This document shows positions 46,009 through 55,775 of a stretch of DNA of 64,000 nucleotides, piece by piece; positions within the stretch are counted from its first letter, which is position 1; the number at the start of each line of letters is the position of its first letter. A program made the translations under genes and the position numbers. Source of the stretch: Bettongia penicillata ogilbyi (taxonomy: Eukaryota > Chordata > Mammalia > Diprotodontia > Potoroidae); contig JAJHZJ010000575.1 of NCBI GenBank assembly GCA_023548195.1, forward strand, positions 189,454 to 253,453, in the 5' to 3' direction. The notes below the pieces were generated by a model. It was not told the DNA's origin, did not search any database, and worked only from the letters and a program-made list of their open reading frames with translations.

Positions 46009-46927
46009 ATGGCAGAGGAGAACAAGACATTGGTGACAGAGTTTGTTCTCACTGGACTTACAGATCTCTGAGTTTCAGATCTCTCTTCTTGGTGTTCTGA
46101 GTCATCTACCTCAAAATGATGGTGGGTAGTATTGGGCTGGTTTTGCTTATTTGAATGGACTCTCACCTTTACATGGCCATGTACATACTTCTCAGCAGTT
46201 GAGCTCTTTAGATTCATCGACTTCCTCATCAGTTACCCCTAAGATGCCGGTGAATTTCTTAACTAAGAATAAAGTTATATCTCTTTGCAAATGCATGGCT
46301 CAATTTTATTTTTTTGGTTCCAGTGCAACCACAGAATGATTCCTGTTGGCAGCGATGGCATATGACTGATATGCAGCCATATGCAACTCTCTCCTTTATC
46401 CAGTGAAGATGTGCAATAGACTGTGTTTTCACCTGGTGATTGCTTCAAATGTAGTTGGCTTTCTTTATTCAATGATTCATGCGGGTTTGCCTTTCAGATT
46501 GACCTTCTGCAAGTCAACTAGAATACATTATTTGAATTGTAAAATTTTACAAATGTTTAAAATTCCTTGTACTGACTCATCTACTAACACACTTGTGCTT
46601 TTTATTTTCTCTGCATTTATTCACACTTTTGGTTTTACGATTATCATAATCTCTTATGCTTATGTCTTCTCTGTTATCATGTGGATTAAATCTGAAAAGG
46701 GAAGGAGCAAAACCTGCTCAACATGCAGTGCCCATCTGCTGTCTATTTCCTTATTCTATGGACCTCATTTCTTTATGTATGTGTGCCCTAGGTCTGGCAC
46801 TACTAAAGATCAGTATATAATGTATTCCTTATTTTACACTATCACAATCCCCCTGTGAAACTCATTTATCTACAGTCTGAGAAATAAAGAGAACCTTGTT
46901 TCCTTGAGAAAAGCAATAAAGAAATAG
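46009..46927 (+). pseudogene. Olfactory receptor pseudogene (class II)
   Basis: Full-length relic of an OR on the same strand as the gene at 63671. It starts [19 protein letters not shown], then a short deletion shifts the frame and gives an early stop. Further along are SVTPKMPVNFLTKNK and CMAQFYFFGSSATTE followed by a stop, MAYD-stop-YAAIC in place of MAYDRYVAIC, the TM5-TM6 part (about 46400-46740) with KTCSTCSAHLLSISLFYG, and the end PL-stop-NSFIYSLRNKE with its own stop at 46925-46927. The TM2 signature is damaged (the PMYFF part is lost). At least three in-frame stops and two or more frameshifts rule out a working receptor. It is clearly of the same subfamily as the downstream gene. Confidence 0.95.
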
Positions 46928-47273
46928 ATGTTTTTTAAATGTGGCCACAAACTCTTAATTTTTCAGTTTTTGTCCAAACAAATTACAATATACCATGGTT
47001 CATTTCCTTTATTGAGTTTTCATCCCTTCTTTGTGCTTCCTTTCACTGATAAACTTCTGAAAAATGTAACAAAATTATAGACCCAACATTTCCATTTCCT
47101 CACTTAACCTGGTTTCGGTCCTCACCATTTCATATAGGTCATGGAGCATGGAAGAGTTATTAAAGTAATGAAGATCAGAATTGAAGCCCTACTCTGGCAT
47201 AGACTGACAGGGCGACCACAGTTGGTCTCCCTATAAGTGGAGAAAGTTTCCTCATAGGAAGTTGGCTATTCAA
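46928..47273. other. OR pseudogene 3' flank
   Basis: No repeat or gene recognised. Confidence 0.45.
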
Positions 47274-48400
47274 GGGGCAGAGCCAAGATGGCAGAGTAGC
47301 GCTTCCTGTGCAGCCCACAAAATGCCTGTAAAAAATGACTCAACAAATTTTGGAGTAGCAGAAGCCACAGAACAACAAAGTGAAAGAGATTTCCAGCCAA
47401 AGGTAACCTGGAAGGCTGACAGGAAAGGTCTACTCCCACGGGGTGCTGAGTAGAGTGGAGTCTAGTCCTGGCTATTTGGCATGGGGAAGAATAGGACCAG
47501 AACAGGTCTCCAGGCAAAACCCCCCAACAGGGAGGGTCCCAAATCCCTCAACTCACAGACAACAAAAAAACCTTCAAAGGTCAGTGTGGGAGGGCTTTCC
47601 CAGCTGGGCAAGAGAGAAGTGGGGTCCCTTCAGCACTGGCCCCAAGTGGTGGCAGAGGCAGCAGTAGCAGTAGCAGCAGCAGCAGCAGCAGAAGGTGGTT
47701 GGTGGTCACTGTGGCCATGGAAGCAGCCTGGGTCCATTGTCCAAGCAGCTTAGCTTAAAGCCTCTGGGGTAATTGAGCAGGGGATGTGATCCTTAGCCCT
47801 GAGTGAAGTCCCTGCTCCCACTCAGAGCCCCTGGGGAAATTGAGCAACTGATCTGAATCTCAGCTCTGAGCATAGTCTTGAGGGAAGAAGGAGCACTAGG
47901 ACCCTTCTCTTGACAAAGGATTCAGAAATTAAGTAACTGGCTGGAAAAATGCCCTAAAAAGGGAAAAAATAAGACCATAGAAGGTTACTTTCCTGGTGAA
48001 CAGGTATCTCTTTCCATTCTTCCCAATGAGGAAGAACAGTGCATACTGTCAGAGGAAGTTAAGACTTCTGCCTCCAGTACCTCCAAAATGAATATGAAAT
48101 GGGCTTAAGCCATAAAAGAGCTTGAAAAGTGAGTCAGCAGCTTGCTAAAGGAGAATCAAAAAAAATGCTGCGGAAAATAATGCCTTTAAAAATAGGTTAA
48201 CTTAATTGGAAAAAGAGGTCCAAATGTCAGCAAGGAGAAGAAGGCTTTAAAAAGCAGAATCAGCCAAATGGAAAAGCAGGTTCAAAACCTCACTGAATAA
48301 AACAGTTCTTTTAAAATGAGAGTGGAATTCTGGGAAGCTAATGACTATACAATAAACCAAGAATTTATTAAAAAAAAAAGATTGAAAGAATAGAAGATAA
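47274..48400 (+). mobile_element. HAL1-type element, 5'UTR and first part of ORF1
   Basis: Starts GGGGCAGAGCCAAGATGGCA, a 675-base GC-richer 5'UTR with a (GCA)n tract at 47660-47692, then ORF1 from 47949 (MP-KGKNKTIEGYF-like after a stop at codon 3). The coiled coil decays with several stops. It ends at GAATAGAAGATAA (48400), where the next HAL1 begins, and does not visibly resume after it. Confidence 0.75.
47660..47692 (+). repeat. (GCA)n trinucleotide repeat
   Basis: GCAGTAGCAGTAGCAGCAGC-type run in the HAL1 5'UTR. Related HAL1 heads (8175, 9220) have shorter GGCAGCAGC or GAGGCAGCAGC seeds. Confidence 0.85.
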
Positions 48401-49917
48401 GGGGGCGGAACCAAGATGGCAGGCTAGAAAGACACGCTTATGCAGGGTCCTCCCCACATTCCATAAAATACCTGTACAGAGGGACTCTCAACAAATTTTG
48501 GAGCAGCAGAAGTGGATAACAACAGAGTGGAGGAGATTTCCAGCCCACAGTGACCTGAAAGACCCACGGAAACATCAGTTGTTCCAGATGCAGAGCTAAG
48601 CATGGAGCCCAGCCCAGCCTTGGCCAGGTGGCATGGCACAACAAGACTCTGGGAGGAGGACACCTGAGGGGTGGAATCTCCAGTCGTAGTAGCGGGTCCT
48701 CAGATTCCTTGGCCCACAGGTGCCAAAGGTCAATGACAGGGTTTTATCAGCTAGCCAGGAAAGGAGAAGTGCCTTCCCATTGCTCCAGCAGCAGGCAATG
48801 GCCATAGAGCCTGTGGAGGAGCCCCTATGGAAGCTCCATTGTTGGAGCATAAAAACCCCTGGGGACATTGAAGAGCTGAGTCTTACCTCAGGCCTGTGTG
48901 GAAGCCATGGCCAAGTTGGTCTTTATCTCACACTGAACAGTGGCCTTGCCCATCCAACTTATCTGAAAATCAGCCCCCAGCACTGACTTTGTGAAACTGG
49001 AGGCCAAGTGGCTGTGGAGAGGTATCTGCTAAGATTCTGGGCACAAAAATCCCTCTCTATGTCCAGACCAGTACAAGTTTGATTGTGCCACCTTGGAGGA
49101 ACAGAGATCTCACAGATTCCCAGAGTATATCGTACTCTTGACAAAGGACCCAAAAGTCAAGTAACTGGTTGGGAAAATGCTTAAAAAAGGGAAAAAAATA
49201 AGACCATAGAAGGTTACCTTCTTGGTAAACAGATATGTCCTCCCTTCCTTTCTGATGAAGAAGAACAATGCTTACCATCAGGGGAAGACATAGAAGTCAA
49301 GGCTTCTGTATCCCAAATATCCAAAATAAATATTCAATGGACTCAGGCCATGGAAAAGCTCAAAAAGGGTTTTGAAAATCAAGTTAGACAGGTGGAGGAA
49401 AAACTGGGAAAAGAAATGAGAGAGATGCAAGAAAAGCATGAAAAGCGGGTCAACACCTTGCTAAAGAAAACCCAAATAAATGCTGAAGAAAATAACACCT
49501 TGAAAAATAGGCTAACTCAATTGGCAAAAGAGATTCAAAAAGCCAATGAGGAGAAGAATGCTTTCAAAAGCAGAATTAGCCAAATGGAAAAGGAGGTTCA
49601 AAAGCTCGCTGAGGAAAACAGTTCTTTCAAAATTAGAATGGAACAGATGGAGGCTAATGACTAATGATATTCTAGAAGCAGAGGGCAAAATAAATATTGA
49701 AAGAATCCACTGGTCATCTCCTGAAAGAGACCTGAAAAGAGAAACTTCTAGGAATATTGTGGCCAAATTTCAGAGTTCTCAGGTCAAGGAGAAATAATTG
49801 CTAGCAGCTAAAAGGAAACAATTCGAGAATTCTGGAAATACAATCAGGATAACATGGGATTTGGCAGCTTCTACATTAAGGGATCAAAGGGCTTGGAATA
49901 TTATGTTCCAGAAGTTC
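48401..49917 (+). mobile_element. Second HAL1, abutting the first, internally deleted and 3'-truncated
   Basis: Starts GGGGGCGGAACCAAGATGGC at 48401, 5'UTR to 49176, ORF1 49177 onward. A deletion of about 370 bp at 49663 joins the coiled coil (RMEQMEANDxx) directly to the RRM part (ILEAEGKINIERIHWSSPER). Sequence ends at CCAGAAGTTC near 49917, before the C-terminal domain and 3'UTR. Confidence 0.75.
49177..49917 (+). pseudogene. HAL1 ORF1, coiled coil best preserved here
   Basis: The start codon is kept but a shift follows. From 49350 the frame runs 104 codons: MEKLKKGFENQVRQVEEKLG, MREMQEKHEKRVNTLLKK, RLTQLAKEIQKANEEKNAF, EVQKLAEENSSFKIRMEQ. Heptads are regular. After the internal deletion the RRM section RETSRNIVAKFQSSQVKEK lies in another frame, and ENSGNTIRITWDLAASTLR starts the following domain (49798-49900). 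Confidence 0.8.
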
Positions 49918-50089
49918 ACTATTCCCAAGAAATCACAGTTCTGGAATAAAAACCACCAGACTATTTTTATGAAACTCCTTTATTTTCATCAAAGAAATGA
50001 AGTATATCTATTGGGAATTACACAATAGATTCTGTGTTCCTGGCATCTGGCTTATGCTCTTCCTCACCCTGTCATCCATTGTCATTATT

Positions 50090-50345
50090 GTCTGAGACCG
50101 CAATATACAGTTTTTGCTTTTGTTCTTCATGACCCCATTTGGGGTTTTATCTTCCCTTGGCAAAGATACTGGAGGGGTTTGCCATTTCCTTCTTCAGCTC
50201 ACTTTGTAGATAAAGAAACTGAGGCAATCAGGATTAAGTAATCTGTCCAGGGTGCCATAGCTACTAAGGGTCTGAGAAAGGATTTCTACTCAAGGATTCC
50301 TGAATCCAGGCCTAATACTCTATCCACTGAGCCTCCTAACTTCCT
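50090..50345 (+). repeat. Marsupial SINE
   Basis: TTCATGACCCCATTTGGGGT, GGCAAAGATACTGGAGGGGT, TTGCCATTTCCTTCTTCAGC, AAAGAAACTGAGGCAATCAG, GGTCTGAGAAAGG, CTCTATCCACTGAGCC. Confidence 0.85.
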
Positions 50346-50704
50346 CTGGTGACCATATGACATTAAATGTCCTCAAATCATCTTCTCCTTTCTTTCTTCT
50401 ATTCTTTCTCAGGGAAACGTTGAAGCAAATGGCTTTACCTGTACTCTGATTTCACCTCTGTTCTTCTTCTCCATGCCCTTGTTTCATCAAGAGACAAAGG
50501 AGGAGACAATTCTCTTACATACCTCGTTAGAGAATGGAGGAAATAATGCTCATACTTGTTTTATTCTCAGGCTTGTCTGCCTGCCTGGCTGTTGTGCTGG
50601 TTAGCCTCTCTTCATCAGTTCCCATGATATTCTTCACTTTTTCCTCTTCCAGACGAATTTTGCTGGTTTTTTTCTATTTCTATCAATTTGTTGTAGTTTG
50701 GTAT
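50346..50704. other. Spacer, nothing recognised
   Basis: No gene or repeat supported. Confidence 0.4.
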
Positions 50705-50960
50705 GGTGCTGAATAAGTAAAATATATTAGACAGAATTGTCATTTTTATTATATTGGCTCAACCTACCCATGAGCAATTGATATTTTTGTAGTTATTTAG
50801 ATCTCACTTTGTGTGAATAGTGTGTTGTAGTTGTATTCATATAGTTCCTGGGTTTGTCTTGGAAGGTAGATTCCCAAATATTTTGCGTTGCTTACAGTTA
50901 TTTTAAATGGAATTGTCCTTCTATCTCTTGCTACTGGACATGTTTGGTGATATGTCTATG
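50705..50960 (-). mobile_element. L1 ORF2 fragment
   Basis: AGACAGAATTGTCATTTTTA, CAACCTACCCATGAGCAATT, TTCATATAGTTCCTGGGTTT and TTCTATCTCTTGCTACTGG match minus-strand L1 at about 27530-27760. Short piece without a 3' end. Confidence 0.75.
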
Positions 50961-51444
50961 TGAGTTCATAGAGGACTACCTTCGGTACCTTGGGTTCTTT
51001 TGGGCAATTTTGATTTATTTTTATATAAAATTAATTGCTTCTTGTTTTCAGAACTTTATCATTGAGAGTTATCCTTCTTGCATCTAGTTCTCTTATTTTT
51101 ATAAAGACTATTTTATTGGACTATTGAACCCCATTTATTCATTGTCTGAAACCAGTGAAATCTTCTCTCTAGAAATATAAGATATATTTGAGTCTAGACT
51201 TCCTAACATCTCTATTACTAATTTTATGATTGAGTGTCCACTTATCTCAAACCTTTGACTATTTCTACTATAGCAGTTCATTTCTCTTTACTGATCAAAA
51301 TAAGCTCCAGGTTGTGATTTCCTTTGCTGTTCTCTCAACTTTTTAAAATAATAAGATCATCATTAAACAAAGTATGGAACATGTGAGCAACAAAGTGGCA
51401 GACTAGACATTTTCTTCAATTTCTACAACCTCTGAAACCTCTCC
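50961..51444. other. Spacer, possibly more L1 sequence
   Basis: AT-rich, unassigned. Confidence 0.35.
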
Positions 51445-52362
51445 CAAACAATTTTTTTCCAAAAATATTCATTTACTTTTAGTTTTCTACATTCACCTCC
51501 ACAAGTTTCAAATTTTCTCCATTCCCCTCCCCTGATACCTCCCTAAGAGGGCATGCAATCCAATATAGGTTCTATATATATATTATATATATTTATAATA
51601 TATATATATTCACATTCAGCATATTTTCACATTAGTCATGTTGTATAGAAGAATTAGAAGGAATGTGAGGAACCATGAAGAAAAAAGCAGAATAAAACAA
51701 AACAAAAAGAGAGCAAAAATCATGCTTCAATCTGGATTCAGACTCCATATTTCTTTCTCTGGATGTGGACAGTATTTTCTTTTTTGCAATTTTCAGTTTA
51801 TTTATTTTTAATTTTCTACATTCACTTCCATAAGTTTTTAATTTTCTCCCACTCTCTCTCCCCATGATGGCATGCAATCTGATATGGGCTCTACAATACA
51901 TTCCTATTAAACACGTTTTCACATTGTCATGTTGCATAGACTTTTAATGAATGGAAGAAACCATAAGAAAGAAAAGGCATTAAACAAAATAAAACAAAAA
52001 AGAAAAGAGTCTACTTTGCTCTGCATTCTGACACCATAGTTCTTTCTCTGGATGTGGATGGCATTTTGCATCATGAGTCCTCTGGAATTATTTTAGGACC
52101 TTGCATTGCTGAGAAGTCTACCAAAATCAGTCATCACTTACTGTGACTGTTTCTGTTCTTGCTTCTCCTCACTTCACTCAGTGTCAGATCATATAAGTCT
52201 TCCCAGAATTTTCTGAATTCCACCTCTTCATCATTCTGATAGGACAATAGTATTCATTACACTCATATACCACAACTTGTTCAGTCATTCCCCAATTGAT
52301 GGGCATCCCCTCAATTTCTACTTCTTGATCACCACAAAAAGACCTGCTATAAATTTTTTTTT

Positions 52363-53061
52363 AAAAAAACAACAAATTGTATTTGTATTTATTTTGCTAA
52401 ATATTTTCCAATTACATTTCAGTCTGGTTCCTGAGTACTAAACCCTTTCTCCTCTGGAATTTGTTCTCTGTGGCCTATTTTCCTGGGTGGAGACTGACTC
52501 AGAGAGTGGAATGAAATGAGACATCAGTAGGTCATTTATTCATTAATTAACAAAAGAGTTACTCAGCCATAAAAGACATGAGAATTGATTCAGCTGAGCA
52601 AATCTTCTGTATCTAAGTTGACCAAGGTGATCTGCCAGGAAACCATAGGAGACTGCCTGGAGCTCTTTTAGGTTATTTTGAGTCAATTAAGTCTTGAGGT
52701 TCGTTTCAATATTTTTTTTAAAAATGAGCCTAATGTGCCTGAAACAGAGAGTTAGGCTATTTTCAACACTCCTCTTCCCCTTTCAATGGGTGAGAACCTT
52801 ACACTATGTACACTATCTATCTGTCCCCAATGGTGCCTTCAATTTACAACTGAACCACCTTCAATTTTTAGAAGAAATATTTCAAATCAATATTTCTATT
52901 GCTACTAGAAAGGGTATGTCATTCTACTTTCCTATGGCTCCACTTCTTATCCATCTGATGACTTTTCAAAGAAAAAACCACTCCCTGTCCAACACTGTCC
53001 TATACATTTATCTCCCCTTATTGGGATATAAGGTCCTTGAGGGCAGGCCCTATATCAGGTT
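52363..53061 (+). other. Non-HAL1 sequence inside the composite, with an L2-like tail
   Basis: Left part (52363-52690) contains TTGCTAAATATTTTCCAATT, a phrase I have seen at ends of other marsupial repeats. The right part ends TATAAGGTCCTTGAGGGCAGG, an L2 3' signature (about 53028-53048). The long plus frame 52694-53083 crosses these and is not a gene. Confidence 0.4.
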
Positions 53062-54163
53062 TCTATTTATTTTCATTTTTTAACATATCACTTAGTTGTT
53101 TTCATCTCAACATTCACATCCACAGAATTTGAATTCAAAATTTTCTTCCCATCTCTCCCCACCCCATATCGCAGGACAGCACGCACCCCATCCACCCCTT
53201 CTTCCAGTCTATCATCTCTTCTATTAGCCACCTTTCTTCCATCCTCCTTCCCCTCTAGTTTCCAGTAGGGCAAAATATATTTCTGCACTCCATTGCCTGT
53301 ATAGCTTAATATCCAGTTGCATACTAAAACAATTTTTAGCATTCATTATTAAAGCTCTGAGCTCCTTATTCTCTCCCTCCCTCCCCACCCATCCTCACTG
53401 ATAAAATAAGCAATTCAATATACATCCTACATGTGTAACAATGCTAAGCACTTCCATAATAATTATGTTGTAGAAGACTAACCACATTTCCCTGTGTCCT
53501 ATCCTGCCCTTCATTTATTCCATTCTCTCCCTTGACCTGTCCTCCCAAAGTGGTGTCTTTTTCTGATTATCCCTTTCCCCAATTTGCTTGTCCCTTCTAT
53601 TATCTTCCCTCTCTTATCCCCTTCCCCCTTGCCTTGCTTCAGGGTAAAATAGATTTCCATATACCACTGAGTGTGTGTTATTCACTCCATAAGCAAAATC
53701 CAATGAGACTAAGGCTCAATAATTTCCTTTTATCTCCCCCCTCTTCACTTCCATTCTAAAAGCTCTTTCTTCCCTCTTTTATGTTAGATGTATGTATGTA
53801 TGTATGTATATATTCATATATATGTATATATGTATGTATACATATACGTATATATACACATTTAGGTGTCTATTGCGATGCATTTATGTCTATATTATAT
53901 ATGTGTAGGTATATATATGTACATGGATGCGTGCGTATGTAGGTATATGTATATATATGTATACATGCAAATATTCATATACATGCACATACAAATATAT
54001 ATATATATATGTATGTATACACACACACAAAGATATAGACAGAAGGCACAGGGGTAGTTGAATATGAAGGGAGAATACTTAAAAAAATAAAATTTTCTGT
54101 TGAATGGAATGTACTAGGAGTATAAGAAAAGGAGAGGTAAAATGGAGCAAATCATCTCCTCCC
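53062..54163. mobile_element. HAL1 3'UTR with its proximal part inverted
   Basis: 53062-53790 matches the 10850-11540 3'UTR on the minus strand (for example CCTCCCAAAGTG, GACTAACCACATTTCCCTGTG). 53790-54163 matches 10650-10830 on the plus strand, including the microsatellite and TTAAAAAAATAAAATTTTCT, GTACTAGGAGTATAAGAAAA, AAAATGGAGCAAATCATCTC. The inverted part's edges meet the sense part in the twin-priming order. Confidence 0.65.
53788..54030. repeat. (TATG)n / (TA)n / (CA)n microsatellite
   Basis: Long alternating tract of TATG, TATA and ACAC units. It corresponds to the (CA)n tract of the HAL1 3'UTR (10648-10706), much expanded. Confidence 0.9.
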
Positions 54164-55165
54164 CTCCCCTAGTTAGTCTATTTTAAAGGTGCCATTTTCT
54201 TCAGTATTTTTTGGGTCTCCTCCAGCAAGCTGTTGACTTGCTTTTCATGATTTTCTTGCATTGCTCTAATTTCTCTTCCTACTTTTTCCTGTACCTGTCT
54301 TACTTGATTTTCAAAATGCTTTTTGAGCTCTTCCATGGCCTGAGTCCATTGCATATTTTTTGGAGGTTTTCAATTTAGATGAAGCCTTTCAATGGAGCCT
54401 TGACTTTTATGTCCTTCTCTGATGGCATGCTTTGTTCTTCCTCATCCAAAAGGATAGAATTAAATATATGTTTACCAAGAAAGTAACCTTCTACAATCTT
54501 ATTTTTCCCCTTTTTGGAGTATTTTCCCAGTCAGTTACTTGACTTTTGAGTCTTTTGTCAAGTGGAGGGTATGCTTTAGGGACCTGTGTAAGTTCTCAGT
54601 TCCTCCAAGGTGGCACAATCAAGGGAGAGAAGTTTACTCCTCTCCTGACCTGCTCTCTGGTCTGTAAGCAGGATTCCCCCTCCAGAGCCACTACTAATTT
54701 CACCATACCAGTGCTCCTCCTAACCCTAGGACTGCCACTTAGGACTGAGACCCATATTGGCTGCTAGATTCTCCCAGGGTCTTTAGGCTGAGGGTCCCAA
54801 AAGTGGAAGCTGCTGCCACTTGAAAGAGCTTTCTTACTGACCTTTGAAGCTGTCTTTGGAGTTTGTGGGGTAAGAAATCTAGGAACTTCAGTTGCTACCT
54901 GTGATTCTGTACCCTGAAGCCTGCTCCAGTCCTGTCCATGCTGTGCTGCAACCAAGGCTGGGCTATGTGCCACTCAGAGTTTGTGTGATAGACCCTTCCT
55001 GTTGGGCTTCCAGGATGTCTTGAGACGGAAATCTCCTTCACTCTGTTGTTTTGCAGCTTCTGCTGCTCTAGAATTTGTTTAGACTCATTTGTACTGGTAT
55101 TTAGGGGCTATAGGAGTAAAGGTAGAGCAGCTTCATTCTTCTACTTCACCATCTTCACTATATCC
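54164..55165 (-). mobile_element. HAL1 head: 5'UTR and ORF1 N-terminal half
   Basis: On the minus strand it starts near GAAGATGGTGAAGTAGAAG (55150) and reads through the 5'UTR to ORF1 (about 54523, where the start codon has become ATA). The coiled coil follows (complement of GCTTTTTGAGCTCTTCCATG and TTGCATTGCTCTAATTTCTC). It stops at AAAATAGACTAACTA, the same ORF1 position where the HAL1 at 7797 was hit. Confidence 0.75.
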
Positions 55166-55235
55166 CGATATAAATACTTTTGTACATGTGAGTACTTTTT
55201 CCACTAATATGATCTCTTTGGTATTGTCTTAATAA

Positions 55236-55775
55236 TGCATTTTTGCTTATTGTTAATGTAGCTTTTGGTTGTTAATAGGAAGATCTTTCCCATCCATTAA
55301 TAGGGCCACATGACCTGCTTAAGTCACGCGAAAACCTGAGTCACATGAGTCAAGTCACATTGGAAAGGGACAGGTGGAGTAGGAAGGGTTGAAGAGGAAG
55401 AGGCTGAGCCAGGGCAGACCTGAGATGAAATTAGAGCCAACAGAGCTGGGAAAGGCAGCTTGCTAGCATGAGTGAAAGAGTTGTTTGTGATTTGTTTAAG
55501 GGAGCTGGTTTGTGGGAAACCTTACAGAGGGAAGGCTTGGGGATGGTAATAATCTTGGCATTATCATCATGTATAGATTTCTTTGTTACTATAATGATTT
55601 TGACTTTCTGGTGTTGGAATTTCATTTTCTGTTGTCTGAATAAATATTTTGGTTCTGTCTTCCATGTGGGGAATCTGTTATATTTCACTATTCAGAATTG
55701 TCTCTGTATATTCGTAACTACCATAGGTGCTGTGACTATCACATTGATGTTACAGATTTTCAGCCCTAGAGGTGG
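55236..55775 (+). mobile_element. Solo ERV LTR inserted in the inner L1
   Basis: Starts near TGCATTTTTGCTTATTG and contains GAAGATCTTTCCCATCCAT, GACCTGCTTAAGTCAC, TGAATAAATATTTTGGTTC (poly-A signal), TCTTCCATGTGGGGAATCTG and a CA-type end near 55755-55775. Partner of the minus LTR at 4600-5195. L1 ORF2 sequence runs up to it and resumes after it. No retroviral genes attached. Confidence 0.65.

Larger units (their letters stand above)
52355..55168 (-). mobile_element. Composite insertion with HAL1 5' and 3' parts
   Basis: Flanked by TATAAAT (52348-52354 and 55169-55175) with a T-run just inside the left edge, so it entered the inner L1 as one retrotransposed unit or was built up in steps. From right to left: HAL1 5'UTR and ORF1 N-terminus (55165-54164), a HAL1 3'UTR stretch in opposite orientation (54163-53790), HAL1 3'UTR distal part (53790-53062), and about 700 bp of non-HAL1 sequence with an L2-like tail (52363-53061). 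Confidence 0.6.

Noticed and set aside
52694..53083. 129-codon plus frame
   Set aside because: Ends in an L2-type 3' signature and starts in unassigned sequence; no domain, no conserved start.
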